Shown: in pieces, positions 44,983 to 53,522 of the stretch
How positions within the stretch are numbered: the first letter of the stretch is position 1
Layout of the letters: the number at the start of each line of letters is the position of its first letter
NCBI RefSeq assembly: GCF_024213665.1
Contig: NZ_JANAVP010000003.1
Location: 67,531-131,530, forward strand
Direction: 5' to 3'
DNA: 64,000 nt
DNA from: Streptomyces sp. A3M-1-3
Lineage (GTDB): Bacteria > Actinomycetota > Actinomycetes > Streptomycetales > Streptomycetaceae
The notes under the pieces: model-generated
What the model was told of the DNA's origin: nothing
Database searches by the model: none
The model's input: the letters and a program-made list of their open reading frames with translations, nothing else
Translations under genes and position numbers: made by a program

Positions 44983-47426
44983 GCGGTCGCGCGAGGCTGG
45001 CGCTGTGCGCCTTTGCCGCCACGGTGCTGGCGGCGTGCGCCCTGCTGCCGCTGGTGCATCCGGCGACCTGGATCATCCAGGCCGGGTTCCTGGTGGCCGT
45101 GCAGAGCGGCGTGGGCGCTCTGGCCCGGCGGGTGCCGCTGGCCCGGTTCCTGACGGTCGCAGCCCAGGGCCTGGTGACTCTGCTGCTGCTCACCGTGATC
45201 TTCGTCGGGGACCAGGCCGTCATCGGTGTGCTGCCCGGCCCGGACGCCTTCCAGGCCTTCGGGAACCTGCTGTCCTCGGGCGCCGATGACGTCGGGCGGT
45301 ACGCGATACCGGCGCCGGTGACGGACGGCATCCGGCTGATGCTCGTCGGCGGGGTGCTGCTCATCGGCCTGCTGGTCGACGCGATCGCGGTGACGTTCCG
45401 CAGCGCGGCCCCGGCCGGGCTGCCGCTGCTGGCGCTTTACTCGGTCGCGGCCGGGCTGACGCAGGGCGGCGCGAGCTGGCTGTGGTTCGTGCTGGCGGCC
45501 GCCGGCTATCTGCTGCTGCTCCTGGCCGAGGGCCGGGACCGGCTCTCGGCGTGGGGCCGGGTCTTCGGCGGCGCGGCCCGCGCACCGGGCCGGGTCGCGG
45601 CCGGGCTCGAGTCGGGCGGCGGCGCCGCGTTGGCCCCGGTGCGTACGGGCCGGCGTATCGGCGCGGTCGCCCTCGGCATCGCGCTGGTGGTGCCCGCCGC
45701 GCTGCCCGCGCTGGACGGCGGGCTGCTGGACGGAACGGGCGACGGGCCCGGGTCGGGGTCCGGCGGCGGCACCATTTCGGCGGTGAACCCGCTGGTCTCG
45801 CTGCAGAACAGCCTCAACACCCCCGAGGACCGCGAGGTGCTGCGTTACCGGACGAACGCCGAGCGGGTGCAGGACCAGTACATCCGGATCGTGGCGCTCG
45901 ACCAGTTCGACGGCACCGAGTGGAAGACGTCGACGCGTCGGCTGACCGACGTGCCGGACAAGCTGCCGGATCCGCCTGGGCTGAGCCGCTCGGTCGCCAC
46001 CACCGAGGTCACGAGCAGCATCTCGGCGGCCGGCTGGTACGGGCAGACGTACTTGCCGATGCCCTATCCCGCCTCGGACGTGGACATCAAGGGGCGCTGG
46101 CGGTTCGAGCCGACCGGCCGGACGCTGGTGGGCGACCGGGGCCAGTCCACGCGTGGCGTGCAGTACACGGTCAAGAACCTGGTCGTGCGGCCCAGCGCGC
46201 AGCAGCTGGCGGGGGCCGCCCGGCCACCGGCCGAGTTGGAGCGGCAGTTCACCAAGGTGCCGGACTCACTGCCGGCGATCGTCAAGAGCACTGCCCTCAA
46301 GGTCACCGACGGCGCCACGGACGACTACGGCAAGGCGGTGAAGCTCCAGGACTGGTTCGCGTCCAGCGGCGGCTTCACGTACAACACCAAGGTGCGGTCG
46401 GGCACGGGATCGACCGCGATCGTCAACTTCCTGAAGCAGAAGGAAGGGTTCTGCGTCCACTTCTCCTTCTCGATGGCGGCGATGGCCAGGACGCTGGGGA
46501 TCCCCGCCCGGGTTTCGGTGGGCTTCACGGCCGGCACCCCGGAGTCGGACGGCAGTATGTCCATCGGCCTGCGGGACGCGCACGCGTGGCCAGAGCTGTA
46601 CTTCGAGGGAGTGGGCTGGACCCGCTTCGAGCCGACCCCGTCGCGTGGCAGCACGCCGGACTACACGCGTCCCCAGACTCCGTCCGGACAGCCCTCCAGC
46701 CCGGCCACGGACACGCCTCGCGAGTCGGCCGCGCCGTCGGCCGCGCCCTCGGGGTCGAGCAGCTGCAGCCCGCAGTTGCAGCGGCAGCTGGAGTGCGGCC
46801 CGGACCAGGCCGTGGGCGGTGGCGGTCCGACCGACTCCGGGTGGGCGGGGCTGTTCCTGACCCTGCTGTGGGTCGTCCCTCTGGTGCTGGTGGCGCTGCT
46901 GATCCCGCTGCTGCCCATGCTGTGGCGGATCCAGCTGCGGTCGCGGCGGCTGGGCGGCTCCGACGGGCGCGCCCCGGCGGACGCGGCCGCCCGGACGCTG
47001 GCGGCCTGGCAGGAGGTCAACGATTCGGCCTGGGACCTCGGGATCCTGCCCGATGAGGCGCAGTCGCCGCGGAAGGCGGCGGCGCGGATCGTCAGGATCG
47101 GACGGCTGGACACCGAGGCCGCCGAGGCGGTCCACCGGGTGGCCGCCGCCGTCGAACAGGCGCTCTACGCGCCCGCGCCGCGGCCGGTCATGGGACTGGC
47201 CGACGATGTGCGGCGGGTACGCGCCGGCCTCTGGGCGGGACTGAGCCTGGGGACCCGCCTGCGGGCCCTGCTGGCGCCCCGCTCGGCTGCCCGGGTGGTT
47301 CTGGGTACTCTCCGAGCAGTGGGCCGGCGTCACCGGCCGTCTGGCCGATGCCGGGCAGCGCGTCGAGCGGTGGACGGCGGACCTCCGACGGCCGCTGCGG
47401 CAGCGGGGCTAGGGGGATACGAGTGA
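44979..47426 (+). CDS. Transglutaminase-like membrane protein with 3' frameshift
   Basis: An 815-residue protein as read: about six N-terminal helices, an external transglutaminase-like domain with nucleophile Cys492 (QKEGFCVHFSFSMAAM), His535 (LRDAHAWPELYF) and an acidic partner after WTRFEPTP, a Ser/Pro linker, one more helix (LFLTLLWVVPLVLVALLIP) and a cytoplasmic tail. Relatives sit beside MoxR/DUF58 and may crosslink or process envelope proteins. The last ~40 codons look out of frame: from about 47302 the +1 frame reads WVLSEQWAGVTGRLADAG to TAG at 47410-47412 with typical third-base G/C, whereas the listed frame loses that bias and ends inside the terminator stem. Confidence 0.85.
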   Translation: MSGRARLALCAFAATVLAACALLPLVHPATWIIQAGFLVAVQSGVGALARRVPLARFLTVAAQGLVTLLLLTVIFVGDQAVIGVLPGPDAFQAFGNLLSSGADDVGRYAIPAPVTDGIRLMLVGGVLLIGLLVDAIAVTFRSAAPAGLPLLALYSVAAGLTQGGASWLWFVLAAAGYLLLLLAEGRDRLSAWGRVFGGAARAPGRVAAGLESGGGAALAPVRTGRRIGAVALGIALVVPAALPALDGGLLDGTGDGPGSGSGGGTISAVNPLVSLQNSLNTPEDREVLRYRTNAERVQDQYIRIVALDQFDGTEWKTSTRRLTDVPDKLPDPPGLSRSVATTEVTSSISAAGWYGQTYLPMPYPASDVDIKGRWRFEPTGRTLVGDRGQSTRGVQYTVKNLVVRPSAQQLAGAARPPAELERQFTKVPDSLPAIVKSTALKVTDGATDDYGKAVKLQDWFASSGGFTYNTKVRSGTGSTAIVNFLKQKEGFCVHFSFSMAAMARTLGIPARVSVGFTAGTPESDGSMSIGLRDAHAWPELYFEGVGWTRFEPTPSRGSTPDYTRPQTPSGQPSSPATDTPRESAAPSAAPSGSSSCSPQLQRQLECGPDQAVGGGGPTDSGWAGLFLTLLWVVPLVLVALLIPLLPMLWRIQLRSRRLGGSDGRAPADAAARTLAAWQEVNDSAWDLGILPDEAQSPRKAAARIVRIGRLDTEAAEAVHRVAAAVEQALYAPAPRPVMGLADDVRRVRAGLWAGLSLGTRLRALLAPRSAARVVLGTLRAVGRRHRPSGRCRAARRAVDGGPPTAAAAAGLGGYE

Positions 47427-47460
47427 GGGGAGACCGCCTTCAGGCGGTCTCCCCTCACTC
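47421..47460. terminator. Bidirectional terminator, 18-bp perfect stem
   Basis: GAGTGAGGGGAGACCGCC (47421-47438) pairs exactly with 47443-47460 around TTCA. It serves the transglutaminase operon and the convergent DUF3040 gene. The in-frame stop of the transglutaminase reading lies in its left arm. Confidence 0.92.
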
Positions 47461-47477
47461 ACATCTGATCGGGCTGC

Positions 47478-47885
47478 TCAGTGGCCCTCCTCGCGGCGGC
47501 GCTGCCACCGCTCCTCGATGCGGTTCATCATCGAGCGGCGCTGCCTGGCCTGCCGGCGCGTGGCCGTGCCGCCCGGCGGCGTCCCTGCGCCGGCCTGAGG
47601 CTGCTCCCCGGGCTTGGGCGCTTTGCGCCAGCCCGTGACCGCAAGCACTGCGCAGCCGAGCATGACGAGGAACCCCACCACGCTGACCCAGATCTGCTGT
47701 GCGACCATTCCGGCCATGAGGAGCGCGATACCCACCAGGAAGCCTGCGACCGCCTGGTAGACCCGTCGCCGGGTGTACGTACGCAGCCCGCTTCCCTCAA
47801 GCGCTGTCGCGAACTTGGGATCTTCGGCGTACAGCGCTCGCTCCATCTGCTCGAGCATTCGCTGCTCGTGCTCCGAGAGCGGCAC
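47478..47885 (-). CDS. DUF3040 membrane protein
   Basis: A 135-residue protein typical of actinobacterial DUF3040: N-terminal SEHEQRMLEQMERALYAEDP, two membrane helices (VYQAVAGFLVGIALLMAGMV and VSVVGFLVMLGCAVLAV), and a basic Arg/Gln-rich tail. GTG at 47883-47885 is chosen because AGGAGG precedes it by six bases; an ATG five codons earlier lies before that site. In several actinobacteria this family is near division genes; no function is assigned. Confidence 0.88.
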   Translation of the reverse strand: MPLSEHEQRMLEQMERALYAEDPKFATALEGSGLRTYTRRRVYQAVAGFLVGIALLMAGMVAQQIWVSVVGFLVMLGCAVLAVTGWRKAPKPGEQPQAGAGTPPGGTATRRQARQRRSMMNRIEERWQRRREEGH

Positions 47886-48063
47886 GGGAGTCCTCCTCAT
47901 CCGTCGGTCGCGGGTAACGACCGGGGGGTCCCCTTCAGGATAGGCAGGGAATCGCCCCCGTGAAACCCGCCCCTCTACGCCAATTCGCCAAACCGGACGT
48001 CACAGCGATTCGGGTGCTGAGGCGTTGATTCCCCAACCTCCGATCCGTCATGCCGGACCGTGT

Positions 48064-48099
48064 CCCCCGATCATACGGCGCGAGGCGGCTGATCGGGGG
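48064..48099. terminator. Hairpin after the methyltransferase gene
   Basis: CCCCCGATCA (48064-48073) pairs exactly with TGATCGGGGG (48090-48099) across 16 bases. It lies just downstream of the reverse-strand methyltransferase and upstream of the DUF3040 gene, whose own promoter is probably nearby. Confidence 0.65.
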
Positions 48100-48135
48100 G
48101 CCTGTGGCGTACTCCATCTGCGACTGCGCCGCTGA

Positions 48136-48894
48136 TCAGCCGCGCTTCTCACCGAGAACGTGCAGCTGGGTGGCGACGGAATGGAAGGCCGGCAGCTCCG
48201 CCGCGGCCATCTCCAGCTTCAGCAGGGCATCCACCGCGCCCGGCTCGGTGTCCACCAGAACACCGGGGACGAGGTCGGCGAAGACCCGTACGCCGTGCAC
48301 CGCGCCGATCTCCAGCCCTGCGTCGCCGACCAGTGCGGTGAGCTGCTCCGGGGTGAAGCGCCGGGGCACCGGGTCGCCCTCGCCCCAGCGGCCGGCCGGG
48401 TCGGTGAGCGCCTGCCGCGCGTCGGTGAAGTGACCGGCCAGTGCCCGGGCGAGTACGGCGCCGCCCAGACCCGCGGCGAGCAGGCTGAGGGTGCCGGAGG
48501 GGCGGAGGGCCGAGACAGCGTTGCGCACGCCCTCGGCCGGATCGTCCACGTACTCCAGGACGCCGTGGCACAGCACCGCGTCGTACGCCTCGCGCTCGAC
48601 CACGTCGAGCAGCCCCTGGACATCGCCCTGGACCCCGCGGACCCGGTCGGCGACCCCGGCCTCGGCGACCCGGCGCTCCAGCCCGAAGAGCGCGTTGGGG
48701 CTCGGGTCGACCACCGTGACCCGGTGGCCCAGCCTGGCGACGGGCACCGCGAAGTTGCCCGTACCGCCGCCGGTGTCGAGAACGTCCAGGACATCTCGCC
48801 CGGTCGCCTTGACCCGGCGCTCGAGGGCGTCCTTGAGCACCTCCCACACCACGGCGGTACGGAGGGAGGAGCGGGGGCGGGGACGGTCCGACAC
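48136..48894 (-). CDS. SAM-dependent class I methyltransferase
   Basis: A 252-residue Rossmann methyltransferase. SAM-binding motif I is VLDTGGGTGNFAVPVAR, motif II VTVVDPSPNAL, and YDAVLCHGVLEYVDDP gives the later acidic and aromatic contacts. A ~35-residue N-terminal helix and a C-terminal substrate-lid part follow the usual UbiE/methyltransferase-11 pattern. Substrate unknown. GTG at 48892-48894. It stands alone, between the HEPN-type gene and DUF3040. Confidence 0.88.
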   Translation of the reverse strand: MSDRPRPRSSLRTAVVWEVLKDALERRVKATGRDVLDVLDTGGGTGNFAVPVARLGHRVTVVDPSPNALFGLERRVAEAGVADRVRGVQGDVQGLLDVVEREAYDAVLCHGVLEYVDDPAEGVRNAVSALRPSGTLSLLAAGLGGAVLARALAGHFTDARQALTDPAGRWGEGDPVPRRFTPEQLTALVGDAGLEIGAVHGVRVFADLVPGVLVDTEPGAVDALLKLEMAAAELPAFHSVATQLHVLGEKRG

Positions 48895-48988
48895 GACAGA
48901 TGACTCCTCGGCGCGGTGCCGCCGCGGGCGGCGGGGCTCGAACGGTGAACTGCGCAGTCCACCCTATTGCCTCCCGCCGCCCGCCAAG

Positions 48989-49516
48989 TCACCCCGCGTC
49001 GGGCCGCTCCGCACGTGGTTGTGGCAGTACCGGCTGAAGTACCAGCATCCTTTCCACCAGGCGAAGGAACATGGCCGCGTCGCGCAGCAGATCGTCGGCG
49101 TCGCGGCTGCTCGCCGCGTCCCGTATGCCTGCCTCCGCCCGGGCCCTGCGCTGGGCTCCCGAGGCGAACAGGGCACTCCACTCGGTCAGTTCCGGTGCGA
49201 TCTCGGGGAGGACCTCCCACGCGCTTCGGATGCGTTGGCGCCGGCGCGGGCTGGTCTCGGGGCGGCCGCGCGCGGCGAGTACGGCGGCGGCGGTGCGCAG
49301 AGCCGCGAGGTGGGCGGTGGCGTAGCGCTCGTTCGGGAAGTCCAGGACGGCGGCCTCTTCGAGTCCGGTACGTGCCTGGGCGAGCAGGTCGAGGGCTGCG
49401 GGCGGGGCGGTGGCACGGCGCAGCACGGGATGGACATCGCTCGCGGGACCGGTCAGTGAGGGTGCAGGGCCGGTGGCGCGGCGCCGACGGGCGGCGGCTG
49501 CGGACGAACTGGCCAT
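48989..49516 (-). CDS. SAV_6107-type HEPN domain protein
   Basis: A 175-residue all-helical protein: disordered Arg/Ala start, then LDLLAQARTGLEEAAVLD, RYATAHLAALRTAAAVLAA and later helices ending LRDAAMFLRLVERMLVLQP. This matches the Streptomyces family described as SAV_6107-type HEPN. Some HEPN proteins are RNases with an R-x4-6-H motif; an Arg64-x4-His69 is present but sits in an early helix, so catalysis is doubtful. ATG at 49514-49516 has AGGAGG upstream. Divergent from the ABC/Pip operon. Confidence 0.75.
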   Translation of the reverse strand: MASSSAAAARRRRATGPAPSLTGPASDVHPVLRRATAPPAALDLLAQARTGLEEAAVLDFPNERYATAHLAALRTAAAVLAARGRPETSPRRRQRIRSAWEVLPEIAPELTEWSALFASGAQRRARAEAGIRDAASSRDADDLLRDAAMFLRLVERMLVLQPVLPQPRAERPDAG

Positions 49517-49639
49517 GACGAACCTCCTGTCGTCGTGTGACGGCTCTGTGGCCGTATGTGTCCATCGTGGAGGCCACCACTGACAATCCGCCCTGACCAG
49601 GACTTTTTCTTCGATCGCAAGTTCGGTGGTAGTTTCTGC

Positions 49640-49653
49640 ACTGACTGGTCAGT
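49640..49653. promoter_or_regulatory. Candidate TetR operator before the ABC/Pip/TetR operon
   Basis: ACTGAC-TG-GTCAGT is a dyad with six-base arms, 22 bases before the ATPase start. Such sites are typical of TetR-family repressors, and the operon's third gene encodes one, so autoregulation is likely. Only position and symmetry support this. Confidence 0.6.
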
Positions 49654-49674
49654 TCAAATATTGGGGGAGGGTTC

Positions 49675-50484
49675 GTGGACAGTCCGCACGGCGCAGCCGT
49701 CACGGCCGAGGACTTCGGACTGAAGGGCCCACGCGGCTGGGCCTTCCGCGGTGTGTGTCTCGACGCGCAACCCGGGTCGCTCATCGCCATCGAGGGCCCC
49801 TCGGGCTCCGGCCGCACCTGCCTGCTGCTCGCGCTCACCGGCCGGATGCGGCCAGGCGAGGGCGGGGCCGAGATCGCGGGCCATCACCTGCCGAAGCGGA
49901 TGGCCGCCGTACGGCGGATCAGCGCGCTGGGACCGGTGTCCGGGGTCACCGATCTGGACCCGGCCCTGACCGTCGGCGAGCACCTTCGCGAACGCGCCCT
50001 GCTGCAGCGCCGCTTCGGGAGTTCGGTACGTACGCTGCTGCGGCCGCGCGCCGAGCGCACCGCCGAGGCCCGCAAGCGTGTGGACGCGGCACTGGCGGCC
50101 GCCGGCCTGGAACTTGAGGCGCTGCCCAAGGGGCCCCGCACCTCCGTGCGCGATCTGGAGCGGCTCGAAGCGCTGCGACTGTCGGTGGCTCTCGCGCTGA
50201 TCGGCGGCCCGCGGCTGCTCGCCGTCGACGACGCCGACATGAAGCTCTCCGACGCGGAACGCGAGGAGGCCTGGGCGTTGTTGAGGTCCGTCGCCGCGAA
50301 CGGGACGACGGTCGTGGCCGTGTGCAGCGAAGCACCCGAGGGCGCGGTGCGGGTCTCGACGGGCGGGAGCGCCACTGAAGAGCCGGCGCGCGACGCCGAC
50401 ACCGAAGTCACCGAAGTCACCGAAGTCACCGACACCGACGAGAAGGGGGCGGCGGATGCGATCGCCGAAACTGGCCGCGCTTGA
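49675..50484 (+). CDS. ABC-type ATPase with degenerate nucleotide-binding motifs
   Basis: A 269-residue protein of the ABC ATPase fold. Walker A reads GPSGSGRTC: the essential lysine is Arg47. The signature LSGGQ is not recognisable (DLERLEALRLSVALAL) and Walker B ends PRLLAVDDAD, with Asp where the catalytic Glu usually stands. ATP hydrolysis is therefore doubtful; it may bind nucleotide or act as scaffold. The C-tail has a small repeat, TEVTEVTEVTDTDE. GTG at 49675 with GGGAGGG upstream. It overlaps the next gene by 29 bases, giving tight coupling to the YhgE/Pip membrane protein. Confidence 0.8.
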   Translation: MDSPHGAAVTAEDFGLKGPRGWAFRGVCLDAQPGSLIAIEGPSGSGRTCLLLALTGRMRPGEGGAEIAGHHLPKRMAAVRRISALGPVSGVTDLDPALTVGEHLRERALLQRRFGSSVRTLLRPRAERTAEARKRVDAALAAAGLELEALPKGPRTSVRDLERLEALRLSVALALIGGPRLLAVDDADMKLSDAEREEAWALLRSVAANGTTVVAVCSEAPEGAVRVSTGGSATEEPARDADTEVTEVTEVTDTDEKGAADAIAETGRA

Positions 50485-52540
50485 GCTGAAGCGTTTCGGC
50501 AGGGGCAAGCTGCCACGAGCCGCACTCGCCGCGCTCCTGCTGCTGCCGCTGCTGTACGGCGCGCTCTATCTGTGGTCGTTCTGGGACCCGTACGGGCGCC
50601 TGGACCGGATACCCGTCGCCCTCGTCAACGACGACAAGGGCGCCGTCGCCGCCGGGAAGAAGATCAGGGCCGGTGACGAGATCACCGAGGGGCTGCACGA
50701 CAGCAAGGTCTTCGAGTGGCACGAAGTGAGCGCCGCCGAGGCCCGCGAGGGCGTCGAGGAGGGCGCGTACTACCTCTCCCTCACCATGCCGTCCGACTTC
50801 AGCAGCCGTATCGCCTCCAGCTCGGGCGACTCCCCCGAGACCGGCGCCCTCCAGGTGCGTACGAACGACGCCAACAACTACATCGTCGGCCAGATCTCCC
50901 GGACGGTGTTCTCCGAGGTGCGGACCGCCGCCTCGACCGACGCCTCCCGCTCGTTCCTTGACAAGATCTTCATCAACTTCTCCGACATCCACGGCGCGAC
51001 CGAGAAGGCGGCCAAGGGTGCCGACACCCTCAAGAGCGGTATCGGGAAGGCCAAGAAGGGCTCGCAGGACCTGGCGACCGGCCTGGCGGACGCCAAGGAG
51101 GGCAGCGGCAAGCTGTCGCGCGGCGTCAAAAAGCTCGACACCGGCGCGGGCGATCTGGAGACGGGCGCGAAGAAGGTGGCCGCCGGCACCCAGAAGCTCG
51201 CGGACAAGGTCAACGGGACCGCGGCGAAGGTGGGCCCGTTCCTGAAGGACAACGACAAGACCATCGGCGACACCGCCCAGATGGTGGCGGACTCCTCGCA
51301 GGCGGTACGGAAGAACCTCGGCGCCCTCGTGACGGCCGCCCCGATCGCGGAGACCGCCTCCCGCAAGGCCGCCGACGACCTGGCGGCCGTCCACAAGGAT
51401 CTCTGCGTGGACGCGCTCGTGCCCAACCCGGCCTGCCCCCAGCTGAAGCGGGCCAAGGACGCCGCCGCCGACTCGGCCAAGGTAGCCAAGGACGTGAACA
51501 AGGTGGTCCAGGGCTACGAGGGCGACATGGAGAAGCTCGACGACCACCTGGAAAAGCTGCAGAAGCAGGCCCAGGCGCTCGCCGACCGCGCACCGACCCT
51601 GGGCGAGGACCTGGACGCGGCCGTCGCCAAGATCAACGCGCTCAACACCGGCGCCAAGGAGGTCGCCAAGGGCGCGGACAAGCTCCACACCGGGCTGACG
51701 TCCGCCAAGACCGGAGCCAGCGACCTCGACGCCGGCATCGGCAAGCTCACCACGGGTGCCAACAGCCTCGACGGCGGGCTGTTCAAACTCGTCGGCGGCT
51801 CGGGCGACCTGGCCGGCGGGCTCCACGACGGAGCCGCCAAGATCCCCGACTACGACGAGGGCGAGCGCGACCGGCGCACCGAGGTCATGGCCGATCCCGT
51901 GCGGCTCGCCTCCCAGTCGCTGCACAAGGCGCCCAACTACGGCACCGGTTTCGCCCCGTACTTCATCCCGCTCTCGCTCTGGGTGGGCGCCATGGTGGCG
52001 TACATGCTGATCCAGCCGCTCAACCGGCGCGCGCTCGCCGCCGGCGCCTCCGCCTGGCGGATCGCGCTCGCCGGCTGGCTGCCCGTCGCCGCGCTCGGCG
52101 TCCTCCAGGTCGGGGCCCTGATGTCCGTACTGCACTGGGGGCTGGGCCTGCAGATGGAACGGGCCGCCGGAACGGTCGGCTTCCTGGTCCTGGTGACCGG
52201 CTGTTTCGCCGCCATCGTCCAGTGGCTCAACGCCCGCTTCGGCGCGGCCGGCCGGATCCTCGTCCTGGCGGTGCTGATGCTCCAGCTGACTTCGGCCGGC
52301 GGCACCTACCCCGTACAGACCAGTCCGGGCTTCTTCAATGCCATCCACCCCTTCCTGCCCATGACGTACGTGGTCGAGGGGCTCCGCAGGCTCATCACCG
52401 GCGGCGGTCTCGGCCCGGTCTGGCAGGGCTCGGTGGTGCTGCTCGCCTTCACCGCCGGGGCGCTCGCACTCACCGCGTGGTCGGCCCGGCGCAGGCAGGT
52501 ATGGACCCTCGACCGCCTGCACCCGGAGCTGAGCCTGTGA
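50456..52540 (+). CDS. YhgE/Pip family ABC-2-like membrane protein
   Basis: A 694-residue membrane protein. One N-terminal helix (AALAALLLLPLLYGALYLW), a long external region (about 50-480) of coiled coil and heptad-like runs such as GADTLKSGIGKAKKGSQDL and LAKGADKLHTGL, then five C-terminal helices (including FIPLSLWVGAMVAYMLI and AGTVGFLVLVTGCFAAIV). YhgE/Pip proteins include the phage-infection protein of lactococci and exporter-like membrane proteins. It is made with a degenerate ABC ATPase, and a TetR gene overlaps its stop (GTGA). Cargo unknown; a role in drug or peptide export or envelope stress is inferred. Confidence 0.88.
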   Translation: MRSPKLAALELKRFGRGKLPRAALAALLLLPLLYGALYLWSFWDPYGRLDRIPVALVNDDKGAVAAGKKIRAGDEITEGLHDSKVFEWHEVSAAEAREGVEEGAYYLSLTMPSDFSSRIASSSGDSPETGALQVRTNDANNYIVGQISRTVFSEVRTAASTDASRSFLDKIFINFSDIHGATEKAAKGADTLKSGIGKAKKGSQDLATGLADAKEGSGKLSRGVKKLDTGAGDLETGAKKVAAGTQKLADKVNGTAAKVGPFLKDNDKTIGDTAQMVADSSQAVRKNLGALVTAAPIAETASRKAADDLAAVHKDLCVDALVPNPACPQLKRAKDAAADSAKVAKDVNKVVQGYEGDMEKLDDHLEKLQKQAQALADRAPTLGEDLDAAVAKINALNTGAKEVAKGADKLHTGLTSAKTGASDLDAGIGKLTTGANSLDGGLFKLVGGSGDLAGGLHDGAAKIPDYDEGERDRRTEVMADPVRLASQSLHKAPNYGTGFAPYFIPLSLWVGAMVAYMLIQPLNRRALAAGASAWRIALAGWLPVAALGVLQVGALMSVLHWGLGLQMERAAGTVGFLVLVTGCFAAIVQWLNARFGAAGRILVLAVLMLQLTSAGGTYPVQTSPGFFNAIHPFLPMTYVVEGLRRLITGGGLGPVWQGSVVLLAFTAGALALTAWSARRRQVWTLDRLHPELSL

Positions 52541-53163
52541 GAATCGACGTCATGGACAGCAGCAGCACCAGACGGCAGGCCACCCGGCAGAAGCTCTACG
52601 AGGCGGCCGTCACGCTCATCGCCGAGCAGGGTTTCTCCGCGACGACGGTGGACGAGATCGCCGAGCGGGCCGGGGTCGCGAAGGGCACGGTCTACTACAA
52701 CTTCGCGAGCAAGACCGTCCTGTTCGAGGAGTTGCTGCGGCACGGCGTCGGGCTGCTCACCGCCTCGCTCCAGGCCTCGGCCGACGACACGGAGAAGCGC
52801 GGCGGCACCAAGGTCGAGGCGCTGGACGCGATGATCCGGGCCGGGCTGGTCTTCATCGACCGCTATCCGGCCTTCACCCAGCTGTACGTGGCCGAACTCT
52901 GGCGCACCAACCGCGCCTGGCAGTCCACGCTCCTCGTGGTGCGGCAGCAGGCGGTGGCCGTGGTCGAGACCGTGCTGCGGGAGGCCATCGACAACGGCGA
53001 ACTCAGCGCGGAGATCGACATTCCGCTCACGGCCGCCGCGCTGGTGGGGATGGTGCTGGTGGCGGCGCTCGACTGGCAGGCGTTCCAGCGGGAGCGGTCG
53101 ATCGACGATGTCCACGCGGCGCTGTCGCGGCTGCTGCACGGCCGGGTGAGCGGGCGGGGGTAG
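52537..53163 (+). CDS. TetR family transcriptional regulator
   Basis: A 208-residue repressor. N-terminal HTH: RQKLYEAAVTLIAEQGFSAT, then VDEIAERAGVAKGTVYYNFAS with the usual TVYYNF recognition helix. The C-terminal ~140 residues form the ligand pocket and dimer face, with a Trp/Tyr-rich LYVAELWRTNRAWQ. GTG at 52537 overlaps the upstream stop (GTGA); ATG at 52552 is an alternative. It probably binds the dyad at 49640-49653 and controls its own operon. Ligand unknown. Confidence 0.9.
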   Translation: MRIDVMDSSSTRRQATRQKLYEAAVTLIAEQGFSATTVDEIAERAGVAKGTVYYNFASKTVLFEELLRHGVGLLTASLQASADDTEKRGGTKVEALDAMIRAGLVFIDRYPAFTQLYVAELWRTNRAWQSTLLVVRQQAVAVVETVLREAIDNGELSAEIDIPLTAAALVGMVLVAALDWQAFQRERSIDDVHAALSRLLHGRVSGRG

Positions 53164-53522
53164 TCCTCCGGGCGACGGCGTCGGCGCGGTCGGTCCACGG
53201 CACGCCACGCCACGCATACGGAACGCATACGGAACGCATACGGAAGCGAAACGGCACCGGGCCGGCGAGGCTCGATCCCCCCGAGCCCCGCCGACCTGGC
53301 GCTTTCCCCGTGTCCCCCCGTGGCCGTCAGGGGTGCCACGCCGTTTCCGCCGCCCCGTGTCGGCGGTGCCGGCGTCGCTCCCCTTCCGTGGCCTCCACTC
53401 TTCCGTCCCCCGCAGGCCGGGCCCATCCGCACAGCTACTCATCTCCACCGCTGGGTACGGATACTCAGTCCTACGTGCTCAACCTCAGGACCGGTGACCG
53501 CCAACTGGTTACGATCACGTCC
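53164..53522. repeat. Gene-free gap with three 11-bp direct repeats (53213-53245)
   Basis: CGCATACGGAA occurs three times head to tail at 53213-53223, 53224-53234 and 53235-53245. The 11-base step places each copy on one helix face. The rest of the gap has no gene; the plus-strand frame that crosses it lacks coding bias. TACGAT at 53511-53516, six bases before the next start, may be a -10 element. Confidence 0.8.

Noticed and set aside
53213..53245. PhoP (PHO) box upstream of DUF4126
   Set aside because: The 11-base spacing fits, but the unit (GTTCCGTATGC on the other strand) shares only GTTC with the GTTCACC core.
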